Shown: positions 7,606-16,572 of the stretch, piece by piece | How the letters are laid out: every line of letters begins with the position of its first letter | Position numbering within the stretch: position 1 is the stretch's first letter | From: a virus | Virus record (IMG/VR): IMGVR_UViG_3300027977_000105 | Coordinates: 1 to 34,925 of that record | Length of the DNA: 34,925 nucleotides | Direction: 5' to 3' (one strand) | The notes under the pieces: generated by a model | Seen by the model: only the letters and a program-made list of their open reading frames with translations | What the model was told of the DNA's origin: nothing | Database searches by the model: none | Made by a program: the position numbers and the translations under genes

Positions 7606-8924
7606 TGCCTAATGTTAAATTTTCGACAGCAGGTAATGCAGTATCTGCTCGAGGTTTAAATTTAAGTGAGATAGATACTTTTGAAATTGTAGAGCAACCT
7701 AATTCAATTACTACACCTGTTAATGTAGACACAACTATAAAAGATGTAGTTGAGCGAACTACGTCAGGTACAGGGATTGATAACTCATTTAAAATAAACC
7801 GTAAAGCAGGCTCTTTAGCAGATAATAATGGAACTTATAGCTCTAGTAACAATGCAATTGCTACAGTAGATTCGACAGGTAGAGTTTTAAAAGGCTCATC
7901 TAGCGGTTTAGTAGAGATTACTTATCAATCAACTTCAAGTAGATTTAAAGTTACACGTAACATGGTCAGCACAGGCACATCTGTAAAAATTATTTCGGAC
8001 TGGACAGCAAACAGCTTAGCTAGACATATGGACTTTAATGTTAAAACACTAATGACAGGTAAGTCGCCAACAGATATTAATTTACCTCAAGTAATGTATA
8101 TTGCGGCTAATTACAGTGATGGTAGTGCTAGTGCCATTGATAATCCAAATTTATTTTGTAGATTCGGACCAAATGGTAGCACAGATCTAAATTTTGAAGC
8201 AGTTTCATTAGCTAGTAGTAATGGCTATGCTTATCCTTATGTTCTTATTTCACCAAATCATATTTTAGGTTGCAATCATGCAGGTAGAGCTGACGCGCCT
8301 ATACATTTTGCAAAGAATGGTGTTACCTACACAGCAAATAGAACACAATATCGACAGGTAGGTGGAGATATGGCTATCTATCACATATTTCCATCCATTA
8401 CTGATATTTCACCAATACGGATGCTACCTGTTGATTGGCAACTATATTTACCTACTATGAATACTGAGACTACCCCCTTAGCAATTTCAACATTAATTCG
8501 TACAGCAAATTCGGGACAAGTACTTCCATTTACGCCAAAACAAGGTGGTGGTGGTGACACTGCAATTATTACACAGAATTCGCCTAAAATACGATTAGGT
8601 CAATTAAAATCATTAAAGTCACAATTTGGACAGAATAATAAATTCTTTATAAACGAGCTTTCGTCAAACCCTACTGTACGAAGTTGGCAATCTAATTTAT
8701 ATGATGGTGATAGCGGAAGTCCTCAATTTACTATAATTAATAATGAACTGTGTCTAATAGGTGTTATGTGGTATGGCGGTGGTGGTCGAGGTGACTTTGT
8801 AAGTAATTACTTAACAGAAATACAAGCGGCAATGAACTCTATTAGTACTGCTGCAGGTACAACTCAACGTACTTTAGGAACGTTTTCTGCTGGTGATTTA
8901 TCAGCATTCACACAATTTCCATAA
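7605..8924 (+). CDS. Big2-like domain plus trypsin-like serine protease, virion-associated
   Basis: A 439-residue protein. Residues about 60-122 look like a bacterial Ig-like Big2 domain (Y-S-S-S-N-N-A-I-A-T-V-D, then G-L-V-E-I-T-Y). Residues about 150-420 carry the three landmarks of a chymotrypsin-fold protease: I-S-P-N-H-I-L-G-C-N-H with H225 as probable catalytic His (H219 is the alternative), G-G-D-M-A-I-Y with D255, and Y-D-G-D-S-G-S-P with S370 as nucleophile. The order His, Asp, Ser and the spacing fit the fold. No signal peptide is seen, so it is probably carried on the virion. It overlaps the stop of the fibre gene (TAATG) and lies upstream of the MuF fusion. It could cut host surface proteins during adsorption, or mature the capsid, since no canonical prohead protease is visible. 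The fold call is by motif only. Confidence 0.75.
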   Translation: MPNVKFSTAGNAVSARGLNLSEIDTFEIVEQPNSITTPVNVDTTIKDVVERTTSGTGIDNSFKINRKAGSLADNNGTYSSSNNAIATVDSTGRVLKGSSSGLVEITYQSTSSRFKVTRNMVSTGTSVKIISDWTANSLARHMDFNVKTLMTGKSPTDINLPQVMYIAANYSDGSASAIDNPNLFCRFGPNGSTDLNFEAVSLASSNGYAYPYVLISPNHILGCNHAGRADAPIHFAKNGVTYTANRTQYRQVGGDMAIYHIFPSITDISPIRMLPVDWQLYLPTMNTETTPLAISTLIRTANSGQVLPFTPKQGGGGDTAIITQNSPKIRLGQLKSLKSQFGQNNKFFINELSSNPTVRSWQSNLYDGDSGSPQFTIINNELCLIGVMWYGGGGRGDFVSNYLTEIQAAMNSISTAAGTTQRTLGTFSAGDLSAFTQFP

Positions 8925-8941
8925 TATATAGGAGGTAGCTT

Positions 8942-11900
8942 ATGAGTGATAATAGTGTTACCTCAATTGGTGACTTAACATTACGTAGAAATGCGTTAAC
9001 AAGACTTTATGCGGAACGATTAAACGGTAAAACTACCGTGATAATCAATGGGCATGAAGAGAATATTTTAAAATTAATGAAGAATCAGTTGAGTGCTAAT
9101 ATTAGTATTGCCGATAAAGCTACTAATTTAGCGCTTGACGCTGAGTTACAAAAGTTTTCAAATGATATGTATAGATTAACTGCAGGTGAGCTGATTGAGT
9201 TCGGTACAGATACTGCAGGTAATACTACAAACACTTTGAACAAAGGCTTTGGTAACTTTTTTCAAGCTGAACCAATTACTAGAACGGCGTCTGCGGATAT
9301 CGTTCTAAGTAAGCCTATTATAGGTAATGCAATATTAAAAGATATGTGGGGCAACCTGACTAGTGCAGAAAAGACACGTATTGAAGAACATATTCGTAAA
9401 GGATTAGCATCAGGTTTAAAAGAATCTGAAATAGTAGACACAATGAGTAAAACTTTTAATTTAACTAGAAGTCACTCATCTGCAATTGTAGTAACAGCAA
9501 CTACCAGTGTTTACGCTCAAGTAGACCAAGCTGTTTATGAACAAAATAAAGCATTTTTACTAGGATATCAGTATGTAGCAGTGTTAGACAGTAGAACTTC
9601 TAAAATATGTTCGCATAGAGATGGTCAAATTTATCCAGTAACAGATAAATCACACTTACCGCCTGCGCATATTAACTGTCGTAGTACTACAATACCTGTA
9701 CCTAAGTCTTGGGAGGATTTGCTTAAAAATGACGCTGTAAGACAAGCTAGATTTGTTAATACAGCTCAATTAACACCAGATCAAATTTTAGATTATGATG
9801 TAAAAGCATCTAAATGGTTTACAGGTACACCATTTGCAAAAGTCACTTATAATGATTGGCTTAAACGTCAACCAGAAGATGTTCAATTAATACATTTAGG
9901 TGATTTTGATAAATTGCGTATGTTTCAAAATAACCAACTAGAAGTTAAACAGTTTGTATCGCCTAAAGGTATGTCACTAGGCAAACGTGAATTACGTGAA
10001 ATAAGTGGTGAGCAAGGTACATCAGGCGGGTATAACGGTTCTATTGACGGTACATCTGCAGTATTTAATAACGCTAAGGCTAAGCTAAACTCTTTAGTAT
10101 TAGGTTATACTGGACCTGATGAAATTGTCAATAGCATTGCTGCTCAAAATCGCATGCTAGATTATTATGAATTACAATCAAAAGAACTTAATGGTAGACT
10201 TAGTTTGACTAACTATCGTGGTATTTTAATTAATAATAAAGCAATGACTAAAACACGTGTGTTACAATCACCGCCTAATGAAGATCAATTATTGTTTAAT
10301 CCAATGACTAAACGATATGAAGATGCTCGTATTTATCAACCTAACATTGCTGCTGAAGTAAGAGCTCACAATTTAATTGATTCGAGTAAATACTTGACCG
10401 ATAAAGATAAGGAGTTCTTACACAACTTTCATGAGAAAGTTAAAGGGCGAATCGGTATGAATGAAGCCAGCGTTGCTTCTGATAATTTACGTGTAGTGTT
10501 TGAACGTGCAAGAAAAGATGGTGAAATTTGGGGTAACTTCAAAGCCGTGCTAAATAGTGAAATGCGATACTCAGTAACTAACGTCTCTGAATACATTGAA
10601 ACTAACATTCGAGGTGCTTCTGATTTCTTTGTAAGGTTAAAACAAACAGAGTATTTAGACCCTGTATTAGGTTCAGTCCAACTTGAAGATTTAGGTAAGA
10701 ACTTTCATAAGAATATTATTGCTAAGAATGATTGGGAGATTAAGGTAATCCCTAAAATTGCTAGCGAATTAAGACCTTTCTTAGATAATAATTTACCTTT
10801 AAAATTACGCAATAGATTGACTAAGTTTCAGCGTGAAGAATTTTATCGAAAATTTGCAGTTCAACTATCAAAATCAGATGCGCCTGATAGAGATCAAATG
10901 GCAATTTCGTTAGGTCGTGAATTGTATAACTTAGCTAATTATCGAGGTTCTAAGCAAGAGTGGTACGAAGAAGGTGTAAAGTTACTTGATAGAGCAGAGT
11001 CTAGTGGATTATACGCCTTAGAAACATTTGGTGTTAAAAAGAGGAGAATGCGCAGTAGAAATTCAGGACAGTATTTTGGACAATATTACGATACAACTAG
11101 TATGAATATCGTAATAAAAGACCCTAGAATATTAGACTACGCTAAAACCAGCCGTAAAGTTGATGTAGGTTTTCGTATAGGCGTTAATGATGCTTTTGGT
11201 AATAGCTTAGAGGTTAGAGAAGGCTTTAAAACTTACTTCTTTCAACGCAATGGATTATACTATGATTCGCAAATACCAATAACGTCATCACATAGTTTTA
11301 CTGACTTTCCATTAGAAGCTGTTGATAAAAGTTTAGTAGATGCCTTGAATTGGGCTTCAAAAGCTAAATATTCAGTTGATGAAGAGTTTTATGATTTCAC
11401 AAGAAAGCTTTTAGAATTTAAAGATGATAAAGGTAACGCAAAGTATTTTGATAACTTAAATATTTATCGTGATTACATCACTGCTAGAGGTGATGCTTAT
11501 GAACGCTTTAAAGCAATGGAGTATTACCGAGCAAATAAGCTTAAATTCGGTAGTCATGCCTTTGTAGACCATCGTGGTCGTATATACGATGCTGGGCTAA
11601 TCAGCCCACAAAGTGGTGAAACATTCCGACCATTTTTAAATAGCGCTGTAGCTAAACCTTTAGGCGAGCAAGGCTATTTTGTTCTATTAGATAATATTGG
11701 CTCATTTCTAGGTGGAGTTTCAGACGAGTTTGAAGGTAATTATAATGGCTTAACTAATAAAGGTCACATTCAAATTGCTAAGAAATGGCAACCACAATTA
11801 ATACAAATGGGTAATCGTATCTTACGTGGTAAGCCTCAAGACATTAGAGACTTATTAGAATCAGACATTGTTCAAATGGTTGATGGTGAAGAGCTAGGTA

Positions 11901-13597
11901 AACTAATGCGTTATGGGTTAGAGTTAGCTAGAATTGATGCCCATAAAGGCTCATTAAATAACTATATGATATCCCTAGCTTTAGAGCAAGATGCTTCATC
12001 TTCTGGTGCTCAAATTATTGCATTAACAACGCGTAATAAACAACTGGCAGAATTGAGTAATGTTGTACCTACAAATCAAAAGCGTAGGCTATATGACGTT
12101 ATTGCTAAAGCAACTTTTGATGACCCTAGGTTTAAAGTTCTAAATGAACGTTTAGGATTAACTGAAAAAGACTTAAGAAAAGCGGCTAAAAACTTCTCTA
12201 TGGTTAAATTGTATGGTGCTGGTGAAAGAACATCTGTATTAAATGCAGAACGTAAATTATCAAAAGTGTTAGACTTAAAAGACAATTTATTAGTTATTAA
12301 ATCAGAGCAACGTGACAAGATCTTAGCTGAAATATCCGCAAGAACTGCAAGAGTGGAACGTTATGATCCTGAAGGCGCTGAAGAGTTAAGACAATTGCGT
12401 AAACAAGTTAAAGATATTTTAGACAAAGGGCTTAATCCTGGTGATGAGATACTTGATGAGTTATGGTTTATTGACCCTAAGACAAAAGATGTCATGGAGA
12501 AATTAACACGTAATTATGATGATATCATTACACCAAAAGACTTTACAGCTGTAGGTAAAATTATGGGTGACTATCTAACAGAGATGACACCTATATTAAC
12601 TGACTTTACGAAGTTCTTTGGTAGGGTGGCAGAAGAGTTTCTAACTACAGCTAAACCTTCACAAGGGGCTTTTGATTGGTTTGGATTATTACGGCTTAAA
12701 GCCTTTGATAAATATAAAGAGGGTTATCGTATAAATCAGTGGTTAGGCGTAATGCTAGGAATTGACTCTAAAGTCCCATTATTAGAGCAACAGCTAAATA
12801 AGATACCTGGATACAATCCTAACAGTACTGTAAGCGATATTCTATTAGGCGCTAGAACAGCAGGCAATCAACCGACTGCAATCAAGAAAAGCTTTAAGAT
12901 TTCTATTGGAGATGTTTATAAAAAGATTGACTTATTTAGCTTTGGTGTTAAGACTGACATACCTAAAATCTGGACTAAGATACCTTGGGTTAACTTTGAC
13001 GGTACAATTTTAGATCAGGTTTATAATCAAAGATTTGAAGAAAGACTTGCTTATAAGAATAAAGAAGGTTTATGGGTTAATAATATTATTCAAGTAGATC
13101 AAAAGACTGAGCCTACTTGGTTTGAAGAATTAATCAACGAAAACAATACGCTTAATGATATGACAGATGCAACAGCTGCAAGAACTGCGTATGCTGTAAA
13201 TGGTAACCATAGTAACGATGCAACTATTGTTAAGAATTACCACTTATGGGGTGCTAAAAATAATGTTATGACTAGTACAGTTCATGATGCTTTCTTTAGT
13301 AACGTAGCAGATATGTATGCATCTAAAGTAGAATTAAGAAAAATCTATGCTAATTCTGTAGATAAAAATACAATTAAATTGACATTAGATTTATTAAGAA
13401 AACGAGGACTACCTAAAGAAGCTTATGATAAGTTTTTAAATGAAGCTATTGATAAAGGATTAATCCCTGTTGCAGGAAGAAGTAAAGTAGGTGGTAAAAT
13501 ACTTACTGAAAAAGATATATTAACTAAAGAAGATGTTCTTCAAGAAATCCGAGACGATTTTTGGAATGATAATTTTGGTTTTTATGGTATTAATTAA
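8942..13597 (+). CDS. MuF-type minor head protein fused to a T7-like single-subunit RNA polymerase
   Basis: A 1551-residue fusion. Residues about 160-260 are a MuF/SPP1 gp7-like head morphogenesis domain: L-D-S-R-T-S (215-220), C223, D227-G228, P240-P-A-H-I-N-C-R-S248. The usual trailing segment Y-N-D-W-L-K-R-Q-P lies near residue 300. From about 560 to the end is a T7-family RNA polymerase: G678-V-K-L-L-D with E-S-S-G-L; D876-x-x-G-R880 (T7 D421-R425); then P-L-G-E-Q-G-Y-F; motif A with D1017 and S-S-G-A-Q (T7 D537); motif B R1079, K1083, M1087, Y1091-G1092 (T7 R627, K631, M635, Y639-G640); H1423-S-x-D1426 (T7 H784-D787); motif C H1448-D1449 (T7 H811-D812); an aromatic C-terminus. All catalytic residues are present, so activity is likely. 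The ATG follows a strong AGGAGG. Inference: MuF places the polymerase in the head near the portal for delivery with DNA. Confidence 0.88.
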   Translation: MSDNSVTSIGDLTLRRNALTRLYAERLNGKTTVIINGHEENILKLMKNQLSANISIADKATNLALDAELQKFSNDMYRLTAGELIEFGTDTAGNTTNTLNKGFGNFFQAEPITRTASADIVLSKPIIGNAILKDMWGNLTSAEKTRIEEHIRKGLASGLKESEIVDTMSKTFNLTRSHSSAIVVTATTSVYAQVDQAVYEQNKAFLLGYQYVAVLDSRTSKICSHRDGQIYPVTDKSHLPPAHINCRSTTIPVPKSWEDLLKNDAVRQARFVNTAQLTPDQILDYDVKASKWFTGTPFAKVTYNDWLKRQPEDVQLIHLGDFDKLRMFQNNQLEVKQFVSPKGMSLGKRELREISGEQGTSGGYNGSIDGTSAVFNNAKAKLNSLVLGYTGPDEIVNSIAAQNRMLDYYELQSKELNGRLSLTNYRGILINNKAMTKTRVLQSPPNEDQLLFNPMTKRYEDARIYQPNIAAEVRAHNLIDSSKYLTDKDKEFLHNFHEKVKGRIGMNEASVASDNLRVVFERARKDGEIWGNFKAVLNSEMRYSVTNVSEYIETNIRGASDFFVRLKQTEYLDPVLGSVQLEDLGKNFHKNIIAKNDWEIKVIPKIASELRPFLDNNLPLKLRNRLTKFQREEFYRKFAVQLSKSDAPDRDQMAISLGRELYNLANYRGSKQEWYEEGVKLLDRAESSGLYALETFGVKKRRMRSRNSGQYFGQYYDTTSMNIVIKDPRILDYAKTSRKVDVGFRIGVNDAFGNSLEVREGFKTYFFQRNGLYYDSQIPITSSHSFTDFPLEAVDKSLVDALNWASKAKYSVDEEFYDFTRKLLEFKDDKGNAKYFDNLNIYRDYITARGDAYERFKAMEYYRANKLKFGSHAFVDHRGRIYDAGLISPQSGETFRPFLNSAVAKPLGEQGYFVLLDNIGSFLGGVSDEFEGNYNGLTNKGHIQIAKKWQPQLIQMGNRILRGKPQDIRDLLESDIVQMVDGEELGKLMRYGLELARIDAHKGSLNNYMISLALEQDASSSGAQIIALTTRNKQLAELSNVVPTNQKRRLYDVIAKATFDDPRFKVLNERLGLTEKDLRKAAKNFSMVKLYGAGERTSVLNAERKLSKVLDLKDNLLVIKSEQRDKILAEISARTARVERYDPEGAEELRQLRKQVKDILDKGLNPGDEILDELWFIDPKTKDVMEKLTRNYDDIITPKDFTAVGKIMGDYLTEMTPILTDFTKFFGRVAEEFLTTAKPSQGAFDWFGLLRLKAFDKYKEGYRINQWLGVMLGIDSKVPLLEQQLNKIPGYNPNSTVSDILLGARTAGNQPTAIKKSFKISIGDVYKKIDLFSFGVKTDIPKIWTKIPWVNFDGTILDQVYNQRFEERLAYKNKEGLWVNNIIQVDQKTEPTWFEELINENNTLNDMTDATAARTAYAVNGNHSNDATIVKNYHLWGAKNNVMTSTVHDAFFSNVADMYASKVELRKIYANSVDKNTIKLTLDLLRKRGLPKEAYDKFLNEAIDKGLIPVAGRSKVGGKILTEKDILTKEDVLQEIRDDFWNDNFGFYGIN

Positions 13598-13637
13598 TTT
13601 TAAACAATCGAGTACTGTGTACTAATAGGAGATTTAA

Positions 13638-14354
13638 ATGACACCAGAAGAAATTGCAGCAAAAGAAGCTGAAGATAAACGCTTAGCTGAAGAAGCAGAA
13701 GCTGCAAAAAAGAAAGAAGAAGAAGATGCTAAGTCCAAAATGACTGACCAAGAAAAGCTTGATGCATTAGTTGCTGCAGAAGTAGCTGCTAAACTTAAAG
13801 ACATCAAAGGTAAATTGGATAACTCTTTTGCAGAACGTGATGCTGCTCTTAGAAAGGCTGAAGCTTTAGAGAAAAAAGAGCGCGATGCCGAATTAAAAGC
13901 ATTAGAAGATGCTGGCAAGTTTAAAGAAGCATTTGAACTTAAACTAGCTGAAGAGCAAGCTAAGTATGCTGATTTAGAGTCTAAATTCAAAAGCTTGCAA
14001 GATACGAATCTTGAGATTACTAGAAATACTAGTCTTAAAGATCACTTATCAGGCGTTGACTTTAGAAATAGTAGAGCTTTAGAGATGGCCTTTAACCAAA
14101 TATTACCTGAAATCATTAAGAATGATAAAGGTGAATGGGTGCATAGGTCAGGAATGTCTATTAAAGACTATGTCAAAGGCTTTGCTAAAGATGAAGCTAA
14201 TAGCTTCTTAATTAAACCTAAAGAAAGTTCAGGTGGTGGAACAACACCAGCAGGAACTACACCAGCAGGAAATGGTAAAACTTCATTATTAGGTAAAACA
14301 ACAGCTGAGATTTTAGCTATGGCTGAAGCAGGTCAATTACCTAAAAGTAAATAG
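13638..14354 (+). CDS. Capsid scaffolding protein
   Basis: A 238-residue, highly charged, Ala/Glu/Lys-rich protein. Residues 1-130 are predicted continuous helix and coiled coil. A conserved-looking region follows, including L-K-D-H-L-S-G-V-D-F-R-N near residue 133. Then comes a Gly/Thr/Pro linker (S-G-G-G-T-T-P-A-G) and a short C-terminal helix ending K-S-K, the usual place for capsid binding. This is the standard form of phage scaffolds, which fill the prohead and then leave. It sits directly before the capsid gene. The start has an AGGAG site. The high charge also produces a long meaningless frame on the opposite strand. Confidence 0.85.
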   Translation: MTPEEIAAKEAEDKRLAEEAEAAKKKEEEDAKSKMTDQEKLDALVAAEVAAKLKDIKGKLDNSFAERDAALRKAEALEKKERDAELKALEDAGKFKEAFELKLAEEQAKYADLESKFKSLQDTNLEITRNTSLKDHLSGVDFRNSRALEMAFNQILPEIIKNDKGEWVHRSGMSIKDYVKGFAKDEANSFLIKPKESSGGGTTPAGTTPAGNGKTSLLGKTTAEILAMAEAGQLPKSK

Positions 14355-14393
14355 CAGTAAATAATTCCGATACCGTGTATTAGCGAATTAGTA

Positions 14394-14408
14394 ATCGGTT
14401 GTACCGAT
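14394..14408 (+). other. Small stem-loop in the leader of the capsid gene
   Basis: The 107-base gap before the capsid gene holds a perfect 6-bp stem (ATCGGT / ACCGAT) with a TGT loop. An upstream CCGAT could pair with the same ATCGG instead, giving a competing fold. A leader structure on a highly expressed gene could affect stability or translation, but nothing more can be said. Confidence 0.3.
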
Positions 14409-14461
14409 AGTATTAAAGTGTTTAGACGCAAGTCTATTAATATTAATCGAAAGGAATTTAA

Positions 14462-15697
14462 ATGAGAACAAATCTACCTGCACAACCTGCAGGCTTATTA
14501 GGCGCTTCGGAATATGCATTACAAGAATCAATTAACGCATTTTCAGAAGAACTCTACACGAATGCTAAGAAATTAGTAAACACAGGTATTGCTGGGGCTG
14601 ATGCTGAAATCAACACTTCTGGCGAAACTTTTATTGGTCAATTACGTTGGAAGAAACCACTAGATGCAAAAATCAATGTTATTTCATTGACAGATGCATC
14701 TGAAGGTGAAAAGACTGTAATGTCAACTGATTACGCTAAGTATGTTAAAACAGCTCGTTCACACGGTGCGCGTCAAGTTAACATGGCTCAAATCGTAACT
14801 CAAGAAGATGGTCTACAAAAGATTGCTTCTGATTTTGCTGAAACACGTATGCAAGATGAGCATAATGCTTTGTTTGCAGTATTGCGTGGTGTTATGATTT
14901 CAGAAGCTTTAATTGGTACTCGTGGTAGTGGTGGTCAAGGTTATGACAATGATCCCAAATCAGCTACTCATGGCTTCTACGTTGACTTAGGCGCTACTAA
15001 ATTAATTGCTGATGCTTCAGCTATTAAACAAGGTGCTATTCGTGCTGAAGGTTTTCTTGACGCATTAGGTATGGGTTTTAAAGACTATGAGCCTGAATAT
15101 GCATATTTGACAGTAACTCCAAGACTGTTAGCATCATTCCGTTCAGCAAACTTAGTTGATCAAGATCGAGTTACGGAAGGTAATCTTGAATTTCAAACTA
15201 TCTTAGGTGGTAAATTCCGCTTAATCAATACACGTCAAAGCTTCAACTTTAGTACTGTTGAGCTTGATAACTTAAACAGCACAAACGTTTCTACAACTAA
15301 CTCAGGTGTAGACTCTAACGCAGGTCCAGATATTATCGGCACACAATGTGCTATGATTATCTTACCGAATGCTATTTCATTTAATCAAATTCAAGTACCA
15401 ATGCCAGTTGAACTTGAGCGTAATGCAGCTTCCTTTAATGGTGGCGGTACTACTGATTTATGGTATCGTTGGGGTTATGTTGCTCATCCACGCGGATACT
15501 CATGGGCTGGTTCAGAAGACAAATTTGTAGCTGATGCTGATTTCCAAAAAGTAGGTACTGCCGCTGAGCAACTAGCAGGTAATGGCATCAGCTTGAATGC
15601 AGGTGCTTCTGTATTAGGCGCAACTACTAAGGGTGCTTTTGTACGTAAAGCTCAATCAGTATTAAGCTTAAGTATCTTACCTGTATTCCACTCATAA
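14462..15697 (+). CDS. Major capsid protein
   Basis: A 411-residue protein directly after the scaffold gene, of usual length for an HK97-fold capsid subunit without its own long N-terminal delta domain. Features typical of the family are a helical N-terminal arm (E-S-I-N-A-F-S-E-E-L), a long spine helix (A-S-D-F-A-E-T-R-M-Q-D-E-H-N-A-L-F), an A-domain segment (Y-A-Y-L-T-V-T-P-R-L-L), and a late W-Y-R-W-G-Y-V-A-H-P-R-G motif common near the end of phage capsid proteins. The separate scaffold explains the lack of a cleavable delta domain. The ribosome site is AAAGGAA. Identification rests on position, length and these motifs. Confidence 0.87.
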   Translation: MRTNLPAQPAGLLGASEYALQESINAFSEELYTNAKKLVNTGIAGADAEINTSGETFIGQLRWKKPLDAKINVISLTDASEGEKTVMSTDYAKYVKTARSHGARQVNMAQIVTQEDGLQKIASDFAETRMQDEHNALFAVLRGVMISEALIGTRGSGGQGYDNDPKSATHGFYVDLGATKLIADASAIKQGAIRAEGFLDALGMGFKDYEPEYAYLTVTPRLLASFRSANLVDQDRVTEGNLEFQTILGGKFRLINTRQSFNFSTVELDNLNSTNVSTTNSGVDSNAGPDIIGTQCAMIILPNAISFNQIQVPMPVELERNAASFNGGGTTDLWYRWGYVAHPRGYSWAGSEDKFVADADFQKVGTAAEQLAGNGISLNAGASVLGATTKGAFVRKAQSVLSLSILPVFHS

Positions 15698-15719
15698 TAA
15701 CTATTAAAGGGGAAGACAC

Positions 15720-16208
15720 ATGGCTTTATCTAAAGGTGTTAACTCTTACTTAACCGTTGCAGAAGCTAATGATTATTTTACCAATAGAATTGATGTAGAC
15801 AGTTGGGATGCTGCTAATGATGCTAAGAAAGAAAAAGCATTAATTACAGCATCCTTGCAGTTTAATAATTTAAATTGGGTAGGTACTCTTTCAGATGATG
15901 ATCAAGATTTAGCCTTTCCTCGTGATGGCTCATATTACGATCCTATGGCTGGTAAGCAAATAGTTCTAGATCCGTTAGTAGTACCTAATAGAATTTTAAT
16001 AGCAGTATGCGAACAGGCATATTACTACATTAATAATACAAGTCTATTAGATGCTAGTCTTGGACCTACAGAGATTACAGTTGATGGAATTACGTTAAAA
16101 GGTTTAAGGGCTTCAGGTCAAAGTCGTACTTCGCCTATAGCTAGAGCTTATTATGAACCGTTAGAAGTTGTGTCTAGATCAAGTAACAGCTGGTTTAGAG
16201 CAAATTAA
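15720..16208 (+). CDS. Head-tail connector protein (DnaT-like / gp6-like adaptor)
   Basis: A 162-residue protein following the capsid gene. The opening Y-L-T-V-A-E-A-N-D-Y-F, then a Trp-containing stretch and K-E-K-A-L-I-T-A-S, then L-A-F-P-R-D-G and P-N-R-I-L-I-A-V-C-E-Q-A-Y-Y, is the pattern of the small helical adaptors often mis-annotated as DnaT-like ssDNA-binding proteins. Such proteins bind the underside of the portal and prolong the channel. The gene has an AAAGGGGA site and is followed ten bases later by the next neck gene. Confidence 0.8.
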   Translation: MALSKGVNSYLTVAEANDYFTNRIDVDSWDAANDAKKEKALITASLQFNNLNWVGTLSDDDQDLAFPRDGSYYDPMAGKQIVLDPLVVPNRILIAVCEQAYYYINNTSLLDASLGPTEITVDGITLKGLRASGQSRTSPIARAYYEPLEVVSRSSNSWFRAN

Positions 16209-16218
16209 GGCCGATAAT

Positions 16219-16572
16219 ATGCGTAATTTAATTGAAACAAATGTTAATAAAGCGTTTAAAATAATTGGAGATTTAAAAGAATCAGTTGTACTGTCTTCTT
16301 CTAACGCTACAGGATTTAACTACACTACAGGTCTACCTAATGTAAGTACTCCAAGTTTACATACTTTACAAGCAGTAGTGACCTTTAAAAAGAAGAAAGA
16401 CAGTAATTCAACAATTGTTGAGTTATTAATAGTTTCTAAGCAGATAACTGCAATAACTAATCTAGATACATTTGATAAGGTGACTGTAAGAGGTATTGTA
16501 TACACAATCATACCACCGTGGGTGGATAATGGTTACACAACAACCTTCATAGCATCTAGCGAGGTTATATAA
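16219..16572 (+). CDS. Neck / head closure protein
   Basis: A 117-residue protein. The frame extends upstream to a TTG at 16168 that overlaps the previous gene, but ATG 16219 follows an AAGG site and gives only an 11-base gap, so it is the preferred start. The N-terminal helix (R-N-L-I-E-T-N-V-N-K-A-F) and beta-rich remainder fit small head-completion or stopper proteins. I see no diagnostic motif, so the role is taken mainly from position between the connector and the tail terminator. Its stop overlaps the next ATG (TAATG). Confidence 0.65.
   Translation: MRNLIETNVNKAFKIIGDLKESVVLSSSNATGFNYTTGLPNVSTPSLHTLQAVVTFKKKKDSNSTIVELLIVSKQITAITNLDTFDKVTVRGIVYTIIPPWVDNGYTTTFIASSEVI

Noticed and set aside
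8942-13597. MuF-linked polymorphic toxin as explanation of the long C-terminal part
   Set aside because: Such MuF fusions exist, but the C-terminal part matches the ordered motifs A, B, C and D-x-x-G-R of single-subunit RNA polymerases, which a toxin domain would not.
13605-13634. Short AGTAC/GTACT hairpin before the scaffold gene
   Set aside because: Only five base pairs, AT-rich, no T-run; expected often by chance.
13634-13990. A minus-strand Ser/Ala-rich open frame opposite the scaffold gene
   Set aside because: Its composition is the mirror of the Ala/Glu/Lys-rich scaffold codons; no other sign of a gene.
16168-16572. A longer form of the neck gene starting at TTG 16168
   Set aside because: It would overlap the connector gene by 41 bases with a poor start codon, while ATG 16219 has a ribosome site and fits the gap.
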